From Tetracladium setigerum (taxonomy: Eukaryota > Ascomycota > Leotiomycetes > Helotiales), in the NCBI GenBank assembly GCA_031472005.1, contig PZJY01000004.1:2640556-2704555 (forward strand): DNA of 64,000 nt. Reading direction: 5' to 3'. The translations under genes were made by a program, and so were the position numbers. Within the stretch, counting starts at the first letter, position 1. The number at the start of each line of letters is the position of its first letter. Below, in pieces: positions 34,425-46,467 of this stretch. A model generated the notes under the pieces. The model saw only the letters and a program-made list of their open reading frames with translations. It did not search any database and had not been told where the DNA came from.

Positions 34425-35114
34425 CTACCTGACAACATTCTCCACCCAAACCCCCTCCAACCGTCCCACCTCCTTCCTAAAGGCCTCAACCTCCCTCCAG
34501 CAATCCAACGGCCTCCTATCATTTCCCCTCAAACACTTGACGACCTCACTCTTTGCCTTCTCCACATCCTCGTCAACCTCCTTAACCTTCTTCCTCGCCT
34601 CCAATTTCCTCTTCAACTCCTTAACCTCATTCTGCACACTCTCTCTACCCAAATCCCTCAAAGTATCTCCCGCGGATTTCCCCTCCTTCTTCGAGTTTTC
34701 AGAGGTGGATTTCTCGTGCTCAGAGACTTTGGTAGAGAGGGTTTCGAAGTCCTTGGTTGCTTGCTCGTGGAGGCGTTGCAGTTCGGCGTTTACGCGGGAT
34801 TGGATGTGGAGTTCGAGGGTTTTGGAGCGGGTTGAGTCGCTCTGTTTGCACATTCATATTAGCTTTCACTCACTCCCTCGCTCATCCACGCATCCAATTA
34901 TCCATCTCCCAGTGAAGAACTCAAACTCACCTCAGAACTGCTCTGTAATTCATCCACCAACGCGCCCGAGAACCTAACCGGACTCTCGCTACTCCCCAAA
35001 GATCAGCTAACGTCTAGATGATGCAATTGATCAATTGATCAGGCAATTGACAACTTACGCGGTCCATACTTGAGACTTTGGCGCTTCAGCGGGTTTGGAT
35101 GTGTTTGAACCCAT
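34425..35114 (-). CDS. MIC19: MICOS complex subunit Mic19
   Basis: Three exons (35059-35114, 34931-34991, 34425-34841) give 177 residues. The N-terminus MGSNTSKP carries a Gly2 suited to N-myristoylation, as known for Mic19. ESPVRFSGALVDELQ and STRSKTLELHIQSRVNAEL are the conserved DUF1690-type region, followed by a Lys/Glu coiled coil. The C-terminal half-CHCH motif is KCLRGNDRRPLDCWREVEAF, with two Cys spaced as in the family. The protein belongs to the MICOS complex, which shapes crista junctions on the inner mitochondrial membrane; Mic19 links Mic60 to other subunits. It faces the CYP gene across a 443-bp divergent promoter. The ATG at 35114 was chosen because an upstream in-frame extension would bury the myristoylation site. 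Confidence 0.93.
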
Positions 35115-35557
35115 TGTGGTGAGCTGGAGGGTAGAGAATAGTTGCGAGGCCTTGGTTGGGGATATGGAGATGGGGAAGAGCTGAAGACGAATTTCACGAT
35201 GTTGCCCGGCTTGGCGGATGGTGAGCCTCAAGAGTGCCAAGCTGTAAAGCCACCGATTTTCACAACCTTAGATATGAGGCACCCATAAGGTACAGTATAT
35301 CAGCACTTCATCAGCCTCGAGCGTAGGATGTTCACAGCTGATGATTACTGGACAGAACTACGAGCGAATGAGTACCCTTACGTACAGACCTATCGATATG
35401 ATCCTTCTGTCTTGCCTGACCGTCGACACATGTGACGAGCTACGATGCTCATCCATTCAATTGAAAACCTGCCCATTGCATTTGAGTAGAATCGACATTA
35501 CATGTACAAGTCGCCCTGCCTAGCCGATCAACCATCCTATCTCAGTCATTCTTCAAC

Positions 35558-37301
35558 ATGGCGTTCCTAATATACTTGTTGCCGGTTTTAGCAGCCATTG
35601 TCCTAATCTACTATGTAGTTACATACACAAGACAGGCGGCGAAAGCAAAAGCTTTGGGCTGCGAACCAGCACCAGTCTTTCGACCTTGGGACATATTTGG
35701 CGTGCAGAATTTCCAGATTGAGATGAATGGAATGAAGACGAACCGCTTATCCGTATCCTTCACAGACCGCAAGAAGGAAATGAGCGCAAGGTTAGGACGA
35801 GACTGCAAAACATTTCGAATCTACTATCCACCTGGAGAGACGTGGTATTACACTTTCGATCCGAAGAACCTACAGGCTGTGCTGGCGACACAGTTTCACG
35901 ATTTTCAACAGCCAGGAGCCAGAGTGGGAGCGCTCGAGGCACTTCTGGGACTTGGTATTGTACGTTTTTCGCGATTTGAAGCGTGTGTAAAGCTAATTAA
36001 TTCCATCAGTTCTCAGCAAATGGGCCGAGATGGGAACACTCTCGAGCCCTTCTACGACCGCAATTCATGCGTGAACAGATTGCTGATCTGGGGCTCTTCG
36101 AAGCACATATCAAGAATCTCTTTGATGCCCTTCCAGATGCCGAAGAATCTAGTGACTGGACCCCAACTTTCAATCTACAACCGCTTTTGGAGCGATTTAC
36201 AATGGATACTGCCACCGAGTTTCTCTTTGGCGAGAGCGTGCACAGCCAAAAAGATGATGGGTCAGATACGGGTGCTTTGTTCTCTAAGAAGGAGAACACG
36301 CAGTTTGTAGAGAACTTCTACGGAGCTCAAAAGACAACGGCGAAATCCATGATATTCGGCGACCTGTACTGGCTCGTGCAAGATCGTTGTTTCAAGAAGC
36401 AGTGTAAAGCTGTTCATAACTTCGTCGATACGTATATCCAACGCCGCCTAAGGGACAATGGCGATGGAACGAAGGAAAAGCCAGAGACAGCAAAGTACGT
36501 CGTTCTGGATGCTATTATCGCCGATGTGAAAGATCCACAGGATCTCCGCTCTCAGCTGTTGAACATTCTTGTGGCAGGGAGCGACACTATCTCGGGAACC
36601 CTTGGTTTCCTTCTGGCCTCATTAGCGCAATACCCTCGTATTTTCAAGAAGCTTCGCAATATCATCCTTGATGAATTTGGATCATTCGATCAACCTAAGG
36701 AGATCACACTCACCGGGCTCAAGAACTGTACATACCTTCAATGGTGCTTGAACGAAGTACTTCGTGTCTACCCTGTCGTTCCGGTCAACTTCCGTGAGGC
36801 CGTTCGAGACACAACCCTCCCCGTGGGTGGTGGACCCGATGGGACTTCACCAGTATTTATTCCTAAAGGATACCTTGTTGCGTGGGAGGTACGACTTTAC
36901 TTCTTGTCACTACTCTTGTCATCACTCTGGTGCCTCAGTCTTCTTCTTCTCAGTACAGTACTGACATCTCTTCTTTCCGTATATAGCTCTGGACAATCCA
37001 CTCCGACCCTGAACTCTGGGGCCCCGACGCCGACAGCTTCAATCCTGAACGATGGGAAGGGCGCAAATTCGGCTTCAACTACCTCCCATTCAACGCCGGG
37101 CCGCGAATATGCATCGGACAACAATTCGCCCTTGCTGAAGTCGCCTATGTCACCGTTAGGCTTCTGCAAAAGTTCGACGCGATTGATAGATCGGCCTTGC
37201 CGGAGGGAGGAGGTCGACTGCCTTGTGATTGGAAATTGGTAGATAAAGTGGCTGGGGGCGTGAATATAAAACTTCACGCTGCCGCGAAGAACGATTATTG
37301 A
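35558..37301 (+). CDS. Cytochrome P450, CYP52-like
   Basis: Three exons (35558-35959, 36010-36888, 36987-37301) encode 531 residues, normal for a microsomal P450. The N-terminus is a membrane anchor (MAFLIYLLPVLAAIVLIYYV). The I-helix motif is AGSDTISGT, the ExxR motif is in NEVLRVYP, and the heme loop is FNAGPRICIGQQFAL with its Cys ligand. PERWEGRKFGFNYLPF precedes the heme loop. Overall arrangement and the FGESV, TDRKKEM and KTAKS-like stretches fit the clan that includes CYP52 and related fungal n-alkane and fatty-acid omega-hydroxylases, so a role in terminal oxidation of fatty chains at the ER is likely but not certain. No frame damage is visible. The last intron is 98 nt. Confidence 0.93.
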
Positions 37302-38483
37302 CGAGAGTGTGGTCGACTGGTTTTTGCTGGCTGAAGATTAATTGGTTTGCATTCAGAATAGAGTAGTTTGAAGCGAATTCCAAGAATGCCCTCATTTTAT
37401 GACGAAATAAAGCTAAAACCTGCACTTTATCGCACAGAAGGGAAGCATACCTACCTATCCCTCCATTACACGAGCAAACTTGTCACTTGTTTTTTTTTAG
37501 CAAGAAATTCGTCCCCATCAATTCCTGCTCCCTAGCAATATTACTACTGCAATAGTCAAACTCTCCAAACCCAAAAACCTCCTCTCGAAATCGTTTAGAT
37601 CGCCCCACCAAAATATTGTTCTATTCTATTCCATTCCGTCCTTCCATGCCTTCCAAGATCCATCCATCATTCCCCAAAACGAACACCGCACGAGTACAGA
37701 AGTACCTCGGTACCCTTACCCTCACCTACCCCCCACCATCGCTGACAGGGGAGGGGTAACAGTACTTTGATAGAAAAAAAAAAATTCGGAAGCGAAACGC
37801 CTCCCAATTATTGAAAGGACTTTCCACAGTGTTTCGGGTATTGTTTCTCCCAAATTACGGATACTGTATCCCAAAATGCAACGCGGCGGCTCAGCGGCTG
37901 TTACCCTGTGCGGTACTAGGGTTACAGGGGTTGTTGTCTTTGTTTGTTTGGTAGCGAGGAGGGGGTGGAAACATGATTAATTTTGGAAAAGGCAAGACGG
38001 CAGCCAGGGCAGGCGCTTTGCTCTTTTTTTTGTTTTTAGGGTGCGGTGAGTGAATTGAGAATTGAGCGATGGATTTGGAGTGAGAGGGGTGAGAACGAGA
38101 GAGAAAGAGAGAATTTAGAAGGGGTTGAAGTCACAGTAAAAAACTTTTAGCAATGAAAATGAGTGGTATGTACTACGTGTGGTGGGTACTTGTATATATA
38201 CATTTGTAGATGTACCCTCGAGGGATCTATATGTCCTCTCTCTCTCTCTCTTCTCCTCTCTCTGGTCTATTGAATGTACAGGTCTACGCTATGCGTTCGC
38301 TCGCTTGAAAAATTACAAAAATATACTATGTGCAAGAAATTCGTTGTGGGCGAGATGGGGGATGGAATATATTTCCCCAATCTTCAAGCCCCGTCCCTCC
38401 CTTCCTCTTCTCCTTTGATGATATCCCTAATCCCTACTCCAAATCCAGTACGTGATCATTTCAATCATTCCGTTGAAATAAAA
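37302..38483. other. Convergent 3' intergenic region
   Basis: This is the gap between the P450 and ferric reductase 3' ends. It has short poly-A/poly-T tracts (37487-37499, 37771-37786, 38022-38036) and a CT dinucleotide run near 38236-38252. No gene is seen. Confidence 0.5.
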
Positions 38484-40367
38484 TTACCAGGTGAAACTCT
38501 CCTCGATGTAATCGACAACGCCATCTTCCTGTACGTCACGCACTGCCTCTCGCACGTTGTCTTGAAGACCTCCAGGTCCGCAGACAGTGACGCACATGGC
38601 ACCGGCTTGGTTGTGGACTTCGCTCTCGATGAGGGTCTTGATGTTGGGTCGTCCGGGGTACATCATAACGGTCGCGGAGGGAGAGACAATCTCCTTTGGA
38701 TTCTTGGGTCGTGTGATGAAGAGTTTGATGGTGAGGACATCTCTTCGGCCGGGCATGGAGAGGATCTTGTCCATCCATGGGCGGACCCACTCGAGCTGTT
38801 CTGCATCACGGACGATCCAGATGAGAACAATCTTTCTTGTGGCAACGGTGTAGTTGTGGAAGCCGGCTGTGAGATGGCGGACATATGGAAGTTGGTGAGT
38901 AATTCCTGAAGCGCCGGCAACGAGAACGACGTGGCCATAGGAATCAAGGGAGTGATGACCAGAGTAGGGTCCCTCCAGAGAGGCCTTGACAGTCCAAACA
39001 CGTGGGCTGCATTGGTTTGCTCGGTCGAATAACCTCCTGGTGAGTCCGGTTTGGGCTTGGATGACAAAGGAAACATCGGTGACTGTGTCGTTTCGGTTGA
39101 CCTTAACGTCTGAGAACTTCTCAGTGATGGGAAGGATTCCGTCCTTGGAGATGTGGTCAACCCAGGCGATTGAGAATGGGTGGGTTTCCCAGCAGTTGAT
39201 ACCTCCAAATCGAAGGTAGGCGTGAGTTCCTGGCTTGATGTCCATCCTAGTTGGCAAGTGCATGGTGACTCGGCAAGCATCTCCTGGAAGAGCTTGCACT
39301 GATGCCTTTGTCCATCCCTTACCCTTGCGGCCGTAATTGTTGTGGACGAGGAGCCACATTCTGGCGAGTCGATCTCCAAGCCAGAGGTAACCCACAGCTT
39401 GAATGTAAGGTGTGACGGGCAGCTTATCGATGTTGCAGTGCAAGTAAGTGGTGACGATTGCGATCGCGGCGAGAATAATGTGGACATTCAAGAATGTTTC
39501 GTAGAAAGCATGTCGAAGAGGAGATGGAGAAAGAACGAAAAGCAAGATCATAGCTCCTGTACCAACACATCCCCAGCCGATAAAAGGATTTGCAGCCATG
39601 GACGCCCAAGCTCCAGACCATCCGTCACCTGAGACCTTGACATAGTACCAACAGATTGTGTGAACAACTGATTCAAATACCACCATCCTTCCCATCCATC
39701 TGTGTAGTAAGTTGTAGGTGTCGAAACTAATCTGAAGCAAGCCAATGAGGGGGTTGTTGCGTCCAGCAAAAATCACGAGTGCGATCATGTTGACAAGAGC
39801 CATCATTCCCGTTCGGCCACGAAGCTCGGCCACGACGGCATACCGATTTTTGGTGGTAAAGTTAATTTTGGCGCAGTAGATGAGGTTGGCGAGTAAATAT
39901 GCGGCGAGAATGAGAGAATGGAATCTCGATGGGATGCATCCCATGTTACCGGCCGCAGACAGCTGAATCTCGCGGTTGTGTCTCTTGCCTTTTAAAGGAG
40001 CATAAAGCAAATGCTTCTTCAACTTCCAACGCCAATTGCTGCGGTTGACAGCCCAGTATCGCTGCTGTTCGCCAGAGAGACCCATAGCAGATAGATGTCG
40101 TAGGTGTTTGCCAAAACGGGAGTACATGCGGACGATGAGGACAAGCATACCGACAACACCTAGACTTACCCAATGGATATCTCTGAACATATAATTTGAT
40201 ACTTGATCAACGCCATTGAGCATAGTGGAGTACTGGGTGATTTCTCTCCAGGCGGTGTCGTTCCTTGTTGTGTTGGTATTGTCGGCCGCTCGTACGAGGA
40301 TGTGTTTGATTGCCGAGGAGGCATAGTGAGAGGCATGGCGAGCAGCATGATGATGAGAAGCCGCCAT
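38484..40367 (-). CDS. Ferric reductase-like transmembrane flavocytochrome
   Basis: An intronless frame of 627 residues. Several membrane helices carry the paired His of the ferric-reductase heme domain: HRWMGRMVVFESVVHTICWYY and FLNVHIILAAIAIVTTYLHCN. Before them lie NRYAVVAELRGRTGMMALVN and FAGRNNPLIGLLQISFDTYNLLHRW, both typical of the FRE family. The FAD-binding motif is THPFSIAW, the NADPH part has VVLVAGASGIT, and the C-terminus has VCGPGGLQDNVREAV and the terminal Trp (ESFTW). Family members move electrons from cytosolic NADPH to extracellular Fe3+ or Cu2+ so that metal can be taken up; some make superoxide instead. The long N-terminus (TNTTRNDTAW) holds glycosylation sites. The start is the only good ATG in frame. 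Confidence 0.93.
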   Translation of the reverse strand: MAASHHHAARHASHYASSAIKHILVRAADNTNTTRNDTAWREITQYSTMLNGVDQVSNYMFRDIHWVSLGVVGMLVLIVRMYSRFGKHLRHLSAMGLSGEQQRYWAVNRSNWRWKLKKHLLYAPLKGKRHNREIQLSAAGNMGCIPSRFHSLILAAYLLANLIYCAKINFTTKNRYAVVAELRGRTGMMALVNMIALVIFAGRNNPLIGLLQISFDTYNLLHRWMGRMVVFESVVHTICWYYVKVSGDGWSGAWASMAANPFIGWGCVGTGAMILLFVLSPSPLRHAFYETFLNVHIILAAIAIVTTYLHCNIDKLPVTPYIQAVGYLWLGDRLARMWLLVHNNYGRKGKGWTKASVQALPGDACRVTMHLPTRMDIKPGTHAYLRFGGINCWETHPFSIAWVDHISKDGILPITEKFSDVKVNRNDTVTDVSFVIQAQTGLTRRLFDRANQCSPRVWTVKASLEGPYSGHHSLDSYGHVVLVAGASGITHQLPYVRHLTAGFHNYTVATRKIVLIWIVRDAEQLEWVRPWMDKILSMPGRRDVLTIKLFITRPKNPKEIVSPSATVMMYPGRPNIKTLIESEVHNQAGAMCVTVCGPGGLQDNVREAVRDVQEDGVVDYIEESFTW

Positions 40368-43300
40368 TTTGAAGATGCGATTTTGAAATGTTTAATGAAG
40401 AATCGAAGCTGTATTCTTTTTCTTGAAATACGCAGATCTATAAAGTTTTGTCTTTTTGGGTGCGAGGTATTCTTAGGACCTGTCAGATTTGAGATGTTGA
40501 ATCGAGGGGCGGGGGATGACTTACGTTCGAGGACCGAGGTGAATCAAAAGCTGAAGTAACTTTCGTTGGTTATTGTTTGCGAACAAAGAACAGGACAAAG
40601 TGATTGTAGATAATGTGCATGTTGTGTCAAAATGTATGTGTTGTTGAAGTGAATGTCAAAGAAAGGCTATTGATCAACAACAGCACAATAGCAAGCAACA
40701 AAAAAGTACAGAAAAGCAACGACGGTCTATTGTCAGGTCAAACGAAGGTGATGATCAGCGATGATGTCCAAGTCAAGATCGGTACCCCCAAGGTCTTTAT
40801 TCGATCTTGCCTCGACCGGATGCGTGGGCAGTTGAGAGCTGTGCTTGTTGGAGTGGATCCTAATAGAATTGCAGGTAATATAAGTGAGATCTGGGCAGGG
40901 GGACTTCGACAGTCTGAGGGTTCAACCCAGGGATTTTCGACAGACAGCGGGTATTGATTGTGATAACGGTAAGGCGCTAGGTCGACTTGGGGACAAATGC
41001 AAGACTTGGTTGCCAAAATGGTCCTTGAACAGGGTGAATATCAGATGTAGAGTTCCGGCACGCAACCGAAGAAGGCTTGGAATCCTCGTGGTTTCTCTGG
41101 GCCAGGCGGTTGTTGACCCCGCAGTTCGTTACAGAGTTTTGTGAAAATAGCAATGAAGGTGGAACAGTATGCTAGGCAAGATTCATGGGGGGGCTGGTCG
41201 TGGAAGAAATGTGGTGATGATAAGAATCCTCCTGGGATAATTTCGTGGTGTTGTCGTTGTTGCTGTTAAGCGGGAGAGGCACGAGGGTAAGAATACACAC
41301 AGTGTGTTCGACGAGAGGAAAGCGACCAGCGAGAAACAATAATAATGCTGCTGCACAGAAACAGGACCGAGCAAACAAAGAGTGATAGGAGCAAAAGGAG
41401 CAAAAAAAGATAGAATCGTTCCGAAGATGGCGAGAGAGATGGCATGAGGGCCAAAGACATAGGGCCATCTTTTTCGTCTCTTTTTGCGTGTCTCTTTTTT
41501 TACGATCTCGCATCTCCCTAGCTTGACCGCCACCGCTCTGCAAGCGTGCGATAATCCCAGCCATCGTCCTGGGGAGAGCGCCGCCAAAAGCCTATCAGCA
41601 ACGTCAACAACGGCTGCGATGTCACCCCCATGTCGCAGTTTGTCAGATTTGGTGGAGCGGAGTGGCTCTGGTCCCTTGGGCGTGGAAGGTCGAAAGTTTG
41701 GAAGCGGTTGGTCTTCCGAACTCCTGCCAGGCACCACGCTGTGAGTGGCTGCATGTTTTGAAACCTGCTGGATATGTATTTCAGGGGCGAAGCTGCATAA
41801 CCATTTTGATTGGGGATGATGATGTTGCCCCCTTCAGGTGATGATGAGCTGTGGACTGTGGTACTTCCCTCGTCCCGGTCAGCTGAGAGAGAGCTGGACC
41901 TTTTCACAGCAGGTATGACCAAGAGAAACATTCTCAGCTCGAGGATGAATAAGGATGAAAGGAAGCATTCATTGACTGATTCATATTATTGATTGATTGT
42001 ACAGTGCAGTAAGTACAGCTTTAGCAGCATAACAGCACCGAAGGCCAACATGAACAAAGCAGCCTCCTTTGTTCCAATCATCCATCACAAGCGAAATAGT
42101 GTTTGTCGTTTTCTTCGGTAGCGGCCGACAGGATCCTCAACAACCCTACCTCGCCTGTTTCAAACAGACAGGACTTGCTTCCTAATTCGAGGGCTCCCAA
42201 GAATGGACCAACATGCCTAGAACTCGAAATATTGACCTCATATCGGCTCCTCACTCCTGAACCAGAAGACGACAAAGCAAAGTCCCTTGTCTAATAATTG
42301 CCTTGCTTCCGTGCAGAGACCCCAGCTTACGAGGTACCAAGGTTGAGGAAGAAATGCCAGAATGAGCCCTTTCGCTTCTATTGTTATTTATTATTTGATT
42401 GCCTCCTCCCCTTTTTTCGAGTTTCACAAGCAACTGCGCCTACGTATTTATCAATCACATTCCTCCTCACGCCATCATGGGCAGATTCAGAGAGGATTGT
42501 CAGCCATGAATGGTCTCATCTCACTCATCGTTGGGTTAGATGCGTTGGCATGATGATGATGAGAACATCAGATCGTGGATGTAGAACGACAACACAACGA
42601 GAGGCGCACAACTGTCGTGTTTCAGGTTCCGAAACATCTGAAGGAAACAATTGCATCGGTACCAACGAACACAGCACTCCGTACAGTAATGGGTCATCAC
42701 CCCATCAGTACTCGCGAGCATTATTCTCCAAATAATAATGGATGTGATGTGATCTGGTCATGTCTCACCACTCAGGATCTCAGTAGTACTGGCCTTGCCG
42801 TCAAATCCGTCATATTGAAGGTACTGTACTTCAATTCATGTCGTGACAAGTTGCATGAATTGAGCGGCAACATAAATTGCAAGTACAAGCAAAAGATTGC
42901 ACACGCCGCAGCAGATAAAGATTTCACCATGAAGCGCCCGTTAGTCGCCGGTCCCAAGTACATTGGCTCATTTCATACTCCCGTACCCTTTTCATACTCA
43001 TTTCACACAGCATAGGATTCTATGTTTGCCATTCCTTCAACATAGGGAACTTTACGTATCGGGAGATCTTGCATCAACGGAACATGTCCCAAGTCACATT
43101 GGACTCTAGGTACTTCCGAAAAGAAGAATCTATTGTGTATCTGTACTTATGTCTAACCTTCGGGTGATTCTTCCCAGTTTACAAGAAGACAGAAAAGTCT
43201 TTGCTGGAGGATGTACAACTCGTTTGTTACATCTCTTTGTTGTTTGTTGGTGCACACAGCAGAACGAGAAGACAAAGTACCTCCGTACAAGTGAAGCCAT

Positions 43301-43644
43301 CACGACATGAGTCGCTAAGCCGAACGAAAAGTGGGGAGGGTGGTGCCCCGCATTCGACATCTCAGCAAAGCACAGCACAGTACGGAGGTAGAAGGGCGCG
43401 CCGATGGAAAATACTTCCTCCAGTGACGGGATGACTCAAGTGATTTTCTATACTTCTTCCATAACGCCAACACAAATTCCTATATTTCCTCTCTCTTGAA
43501 ACATCACTCTACCACTGACTTCCAGCCTTGTTGTCTATCACCATCCAATCACCAAAAGTTCCCTCCAGCACCTGCCCAAAAAAGCAAAACGCAAACTTAC
43601 CCCAGAAAAAGGGTTTTACCTGTGTAACCCCGCCATCCACCACA
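40368..43644. other. 3.3-kb intergenic region between divergent genes
   Basis: No gene could be supported in this gap between the ferric reductase (-) and the isopropylmalate synthase gene (+). Open frames on both strands (for example 41183-41737 on minus) translate to basic, low-complexity sequence with no family signature. The right end holds the promoter of the leucine gene. Confidence 0.45.
43432..43438. promoter_or_regulatory. Gcn4/Cpc1-type TGACTCA site upstream of the isopropylmalate synthase gene
   Basis: A perfect TGACTCA lies 207 bp upstream of the inferred start codon at 43645. It matches the general amino-acid-control element found upstream of leucine-synthesis genes. No Leu3 site (CCGG-N4-CCGG) was seen nearby. 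As a short word it can occur by chance. Confidence 0.45.
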
Positions 43645-45758
43645 ATGCCGATGTAAACAAAATCCCCCTCATCACATCGCTCTCGAGAAAGTTTGCTAAG
43701 CGTCGGCAATCTAGGCTAAAGGATCCCTCGACAAAGTACAAGCCCTTCCCTCCTCTTAAGCTCGAGAATAGGCAATGGCCCAGCAAGACCATTGACAGGC
43801 CCCCACGATGGCTCTCGACCGATCTGCGCGATGGCAACCAAAGTTTGGTTGATCCTATGGTATACTATATTCCATGTCTTCTCAATTCAGAGGCACAGAG
43901 GGGTTAATTATAATATCTCTGCAGGATGGCGAGCAAAAATGGAAATACTTTAAGATGTTAGTCGAGCTTGGATACAAGGAAATCGAGGTTTCCTTCCCCT
44001 CCGCCTCCCAAACCGACTTCGACTTCACCCGCCGCCTCGTTGAGACTCCCGGCGCAGTTCCTGACGACGTATACCTACAAGTTCTCTCGCCTTGTCGGGA
44101 AGAATTCATCAAACGCACAGTGGAATCCCTCAAAGGTGCAAAGAAGGCACTTCTACATATCTATCTTGCCACTAGCGAATGCTTCCAACGAATCGTGTTT
44201 GGCTTGACCGAAGATGAGGCTTTGGCTCTGGCAGTAAAGTGCACAAAGTATGCGAGGTCAATTACAAAGGACGATCCGGAACAGGCAGGCACAGAATGGG
44301 CCTTCGAGTTTAGTCCTGAGAATTTCTCGGATTCGAGTCCAGAATATGTCATCCGGGTGTGCGAAGCTGTTAAGGAAGCCTGGGGACCTTCGGTTGAAAA
44401 CCCCATTATTTTCAATCTCCCAGCAACAGTAGAAATGTCGACTCCAAACGTTTACGCAGATCAAATTGAGTACTTTTGTACGCACATGTCCGAACGAGAG
44501 AAGATCTGTGTCAGTCTACACCCACATAACGATCGCGGATGTGCGGTCGCAGCGGCCGAGTTGGCACAGATGGCTGGAGCTGACAGAGTCGAGGGATGCT
44601 TGTTTGGAAATGGAGAGAGAACCGGAAATGTAGATCTTGTCACTCTCGCCCTCAACCTTTATACCCAAGGAATCCACCCAAAGATTGATTTCTCAGATCT
44701 TGGGCGAGTCATCGATGTCGTGGAAGTCAGCAACAAAATCCCAGTGCATCCAAGAGCTCCTTATGGAGGTCAACTGGTTGTTTGTGCTTTCAGCGGCTCA
44801 CATCAAGACGCTATCAAGAAGGGTTTCCAGGTACGGAAGCAGGATGGAGCAACAGACCAAAACATATGGCAGGTACCTTATCTGCCACTTGACCCTCAAG
44901 ATATTGGGCGTACTTATGAAGCCATCATTCGGGTTAATTCTCAAAGTGGAAAAGGTGGCGCATCTTGGATCATTCTCCGCAACCTGGAACTCGATCTCCC
45001 TCGTGGTCTCCAAGTTGCCTTTAGCAAAATTGTACAAAAGCATACTGAGCAAGTTGGCCGAGAACTTTTATCAAAGGAAATCACAGATCTCTTCGAGCAG
45101 ACCTACTTCTTCAGAGAAAACCCTCGCTTCAAGCTTGTGGACTACACTATCAGCACCGATCGTTCAATGTCTCCTGCTCCTCCTGCTCCTGGCAAATCAC
45201 AAGATACCACCAATCTCAAGAGACGATTTGAGGGTGTGATCCTCGTCGACGGCGTTGAACACACCATCAAAGGATTGGGAAATGGGCCGATTTCAAGTTT
45301 GGCCAATGCCCTTGGATCTTTGGGTGTAGATCTCCAGGTTGCTGATTACAAGGAGCATGCTATTGGAGGTGGTGCTGATGTCAAGGCTGCTTCATACATT
45401 GAATGTACGGCTGCTGGTTCTCCTGGGAAGGTATGGGGTGTGGGTGTTCACGAAGATGTCGTCCAGAGTTCTTTAATTGCTCTTCTGAGCGCGGCGAGTA
45501 ATGTAAGCACACTTTCCCAACTCATACTGCTCCCATCAAGCAAAGCTAACCCTTTACTAGTTCGTGGCCAGCAGACCTGCAACACCTCTCATCTTTCGAG
45601 GAAAGCATGGATCATCTTTAAGCCAAGACCTTGAGCTTGATCGAAGTCCTCGAAGTCCTCGAGCCAATGGCAATTTGTCTATTCCAAAGCCAACTTCAGC
45701 AACGAAGAACGGCGTTGATGCTGTCAGTGTTCTTGAGGCAAAGGCCAACGGCGTATAA
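43645..45758 (+). CDS. LEU4: 2-isopropylmalate synthase
   Basis: Four exons are inferred: 43645-43652, 43715-43859, 43925-45502 and 45561-45758, 642 residues. The first exon is only 8 nt; ATGCCGAT joined to GCTAAAGG gives MPMLKDPSTKYKPFPP, the conserved start of fungal enzymes. No other in-frame ATG precedes LKDPS. The catalytic core has STDLRDGNQSLVDPM, SFPSASQTDFDFTR, SLHPHNDRGCAV (metal-binding HxH) and GNGERTGNVDL. The C-terminal regulatory domain (about residue 430 on) holds DGVEHTIKGLGNGPIS and YKEHAIGGGADV and mediates leucine feedback in homologues. It joins acetyl-CoA and 3-methyl-2-oxobutanoate as the first committed step to leucine. No obvious transit peptide is present in this model; a cytosolic or alternative-start form is possible. 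Confidence 0.93.
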
Positions 45759-46467
45759 GTATGCAATGGAAGTTACAGTAGGATGGACTGTGCAGGAGAC
45801 ATGCGGGACGGGCCTTTTTTGGGATGGCACTGATGGAGGGGCAGCATTTCCTTGATAGCATGGGGACACATCACATAATGGCGAACAAAAGTGAACTTGC
45901 AAGCCTTCAGATTGAAATTGTTGCATTTATAAATGTTAGGACAGACTAATGAAATTCCACAATATCATCATGCTCATCAAAGGTGAATTAATGGCTTGAA
46001 AAGTTTGACCGCCGGAAATCCACTAGTGGGCTTATGTAAGTCATGCCAAGATATTTGGCAAGAGCCCTGGAGGTGGGTTGTTGGAGAGCGCGTGAAATTG
46101 GACACAAAACAATAAATAAAACATCTCAAGTTAGCAAAGCTTTCTGATTGACTATCCACGGTTCTTGACACTCTTTCTGTCCCAACAACGGCGACATAAC
46201 CTTATTTCCTTCACGGGTTACAGCATCTGCAAGCGACGCTTGGAACTTGTAGAACCGACGAGATCCGCAAAGAAGTTCGCTTGGGCAACAGACCTCCAGA
46301 GAATTTGACAACATCAAACCCCAATCCCTCCTTTTCACCTTTTCAGCCAGTTTCGTCTCGCTTCCAGGAGGTATCTCTATAACCCCCAACTCGCAGATCC
46401 ATATTACTTTGCTCTTCCCGCCTCAAAGAAACATCAGACGCAGCCTGCAGCGCTGTGAACCGCGACC
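45759..46467. other. Intergenic region upstream of importin beta
   Basis: This 0.7-kb gap holds the 3' flank of the leucine gene and the promoter of importin beta. No gene is seen. Confidence 0.5.

Noticed and set aside
41183..41737. 184-codon minus-strand open frame in the 3.3-kb gap
   Set aside because: Low-complexity basic and hydrophobic translation with overlapping frames on both strands; no family recognised.
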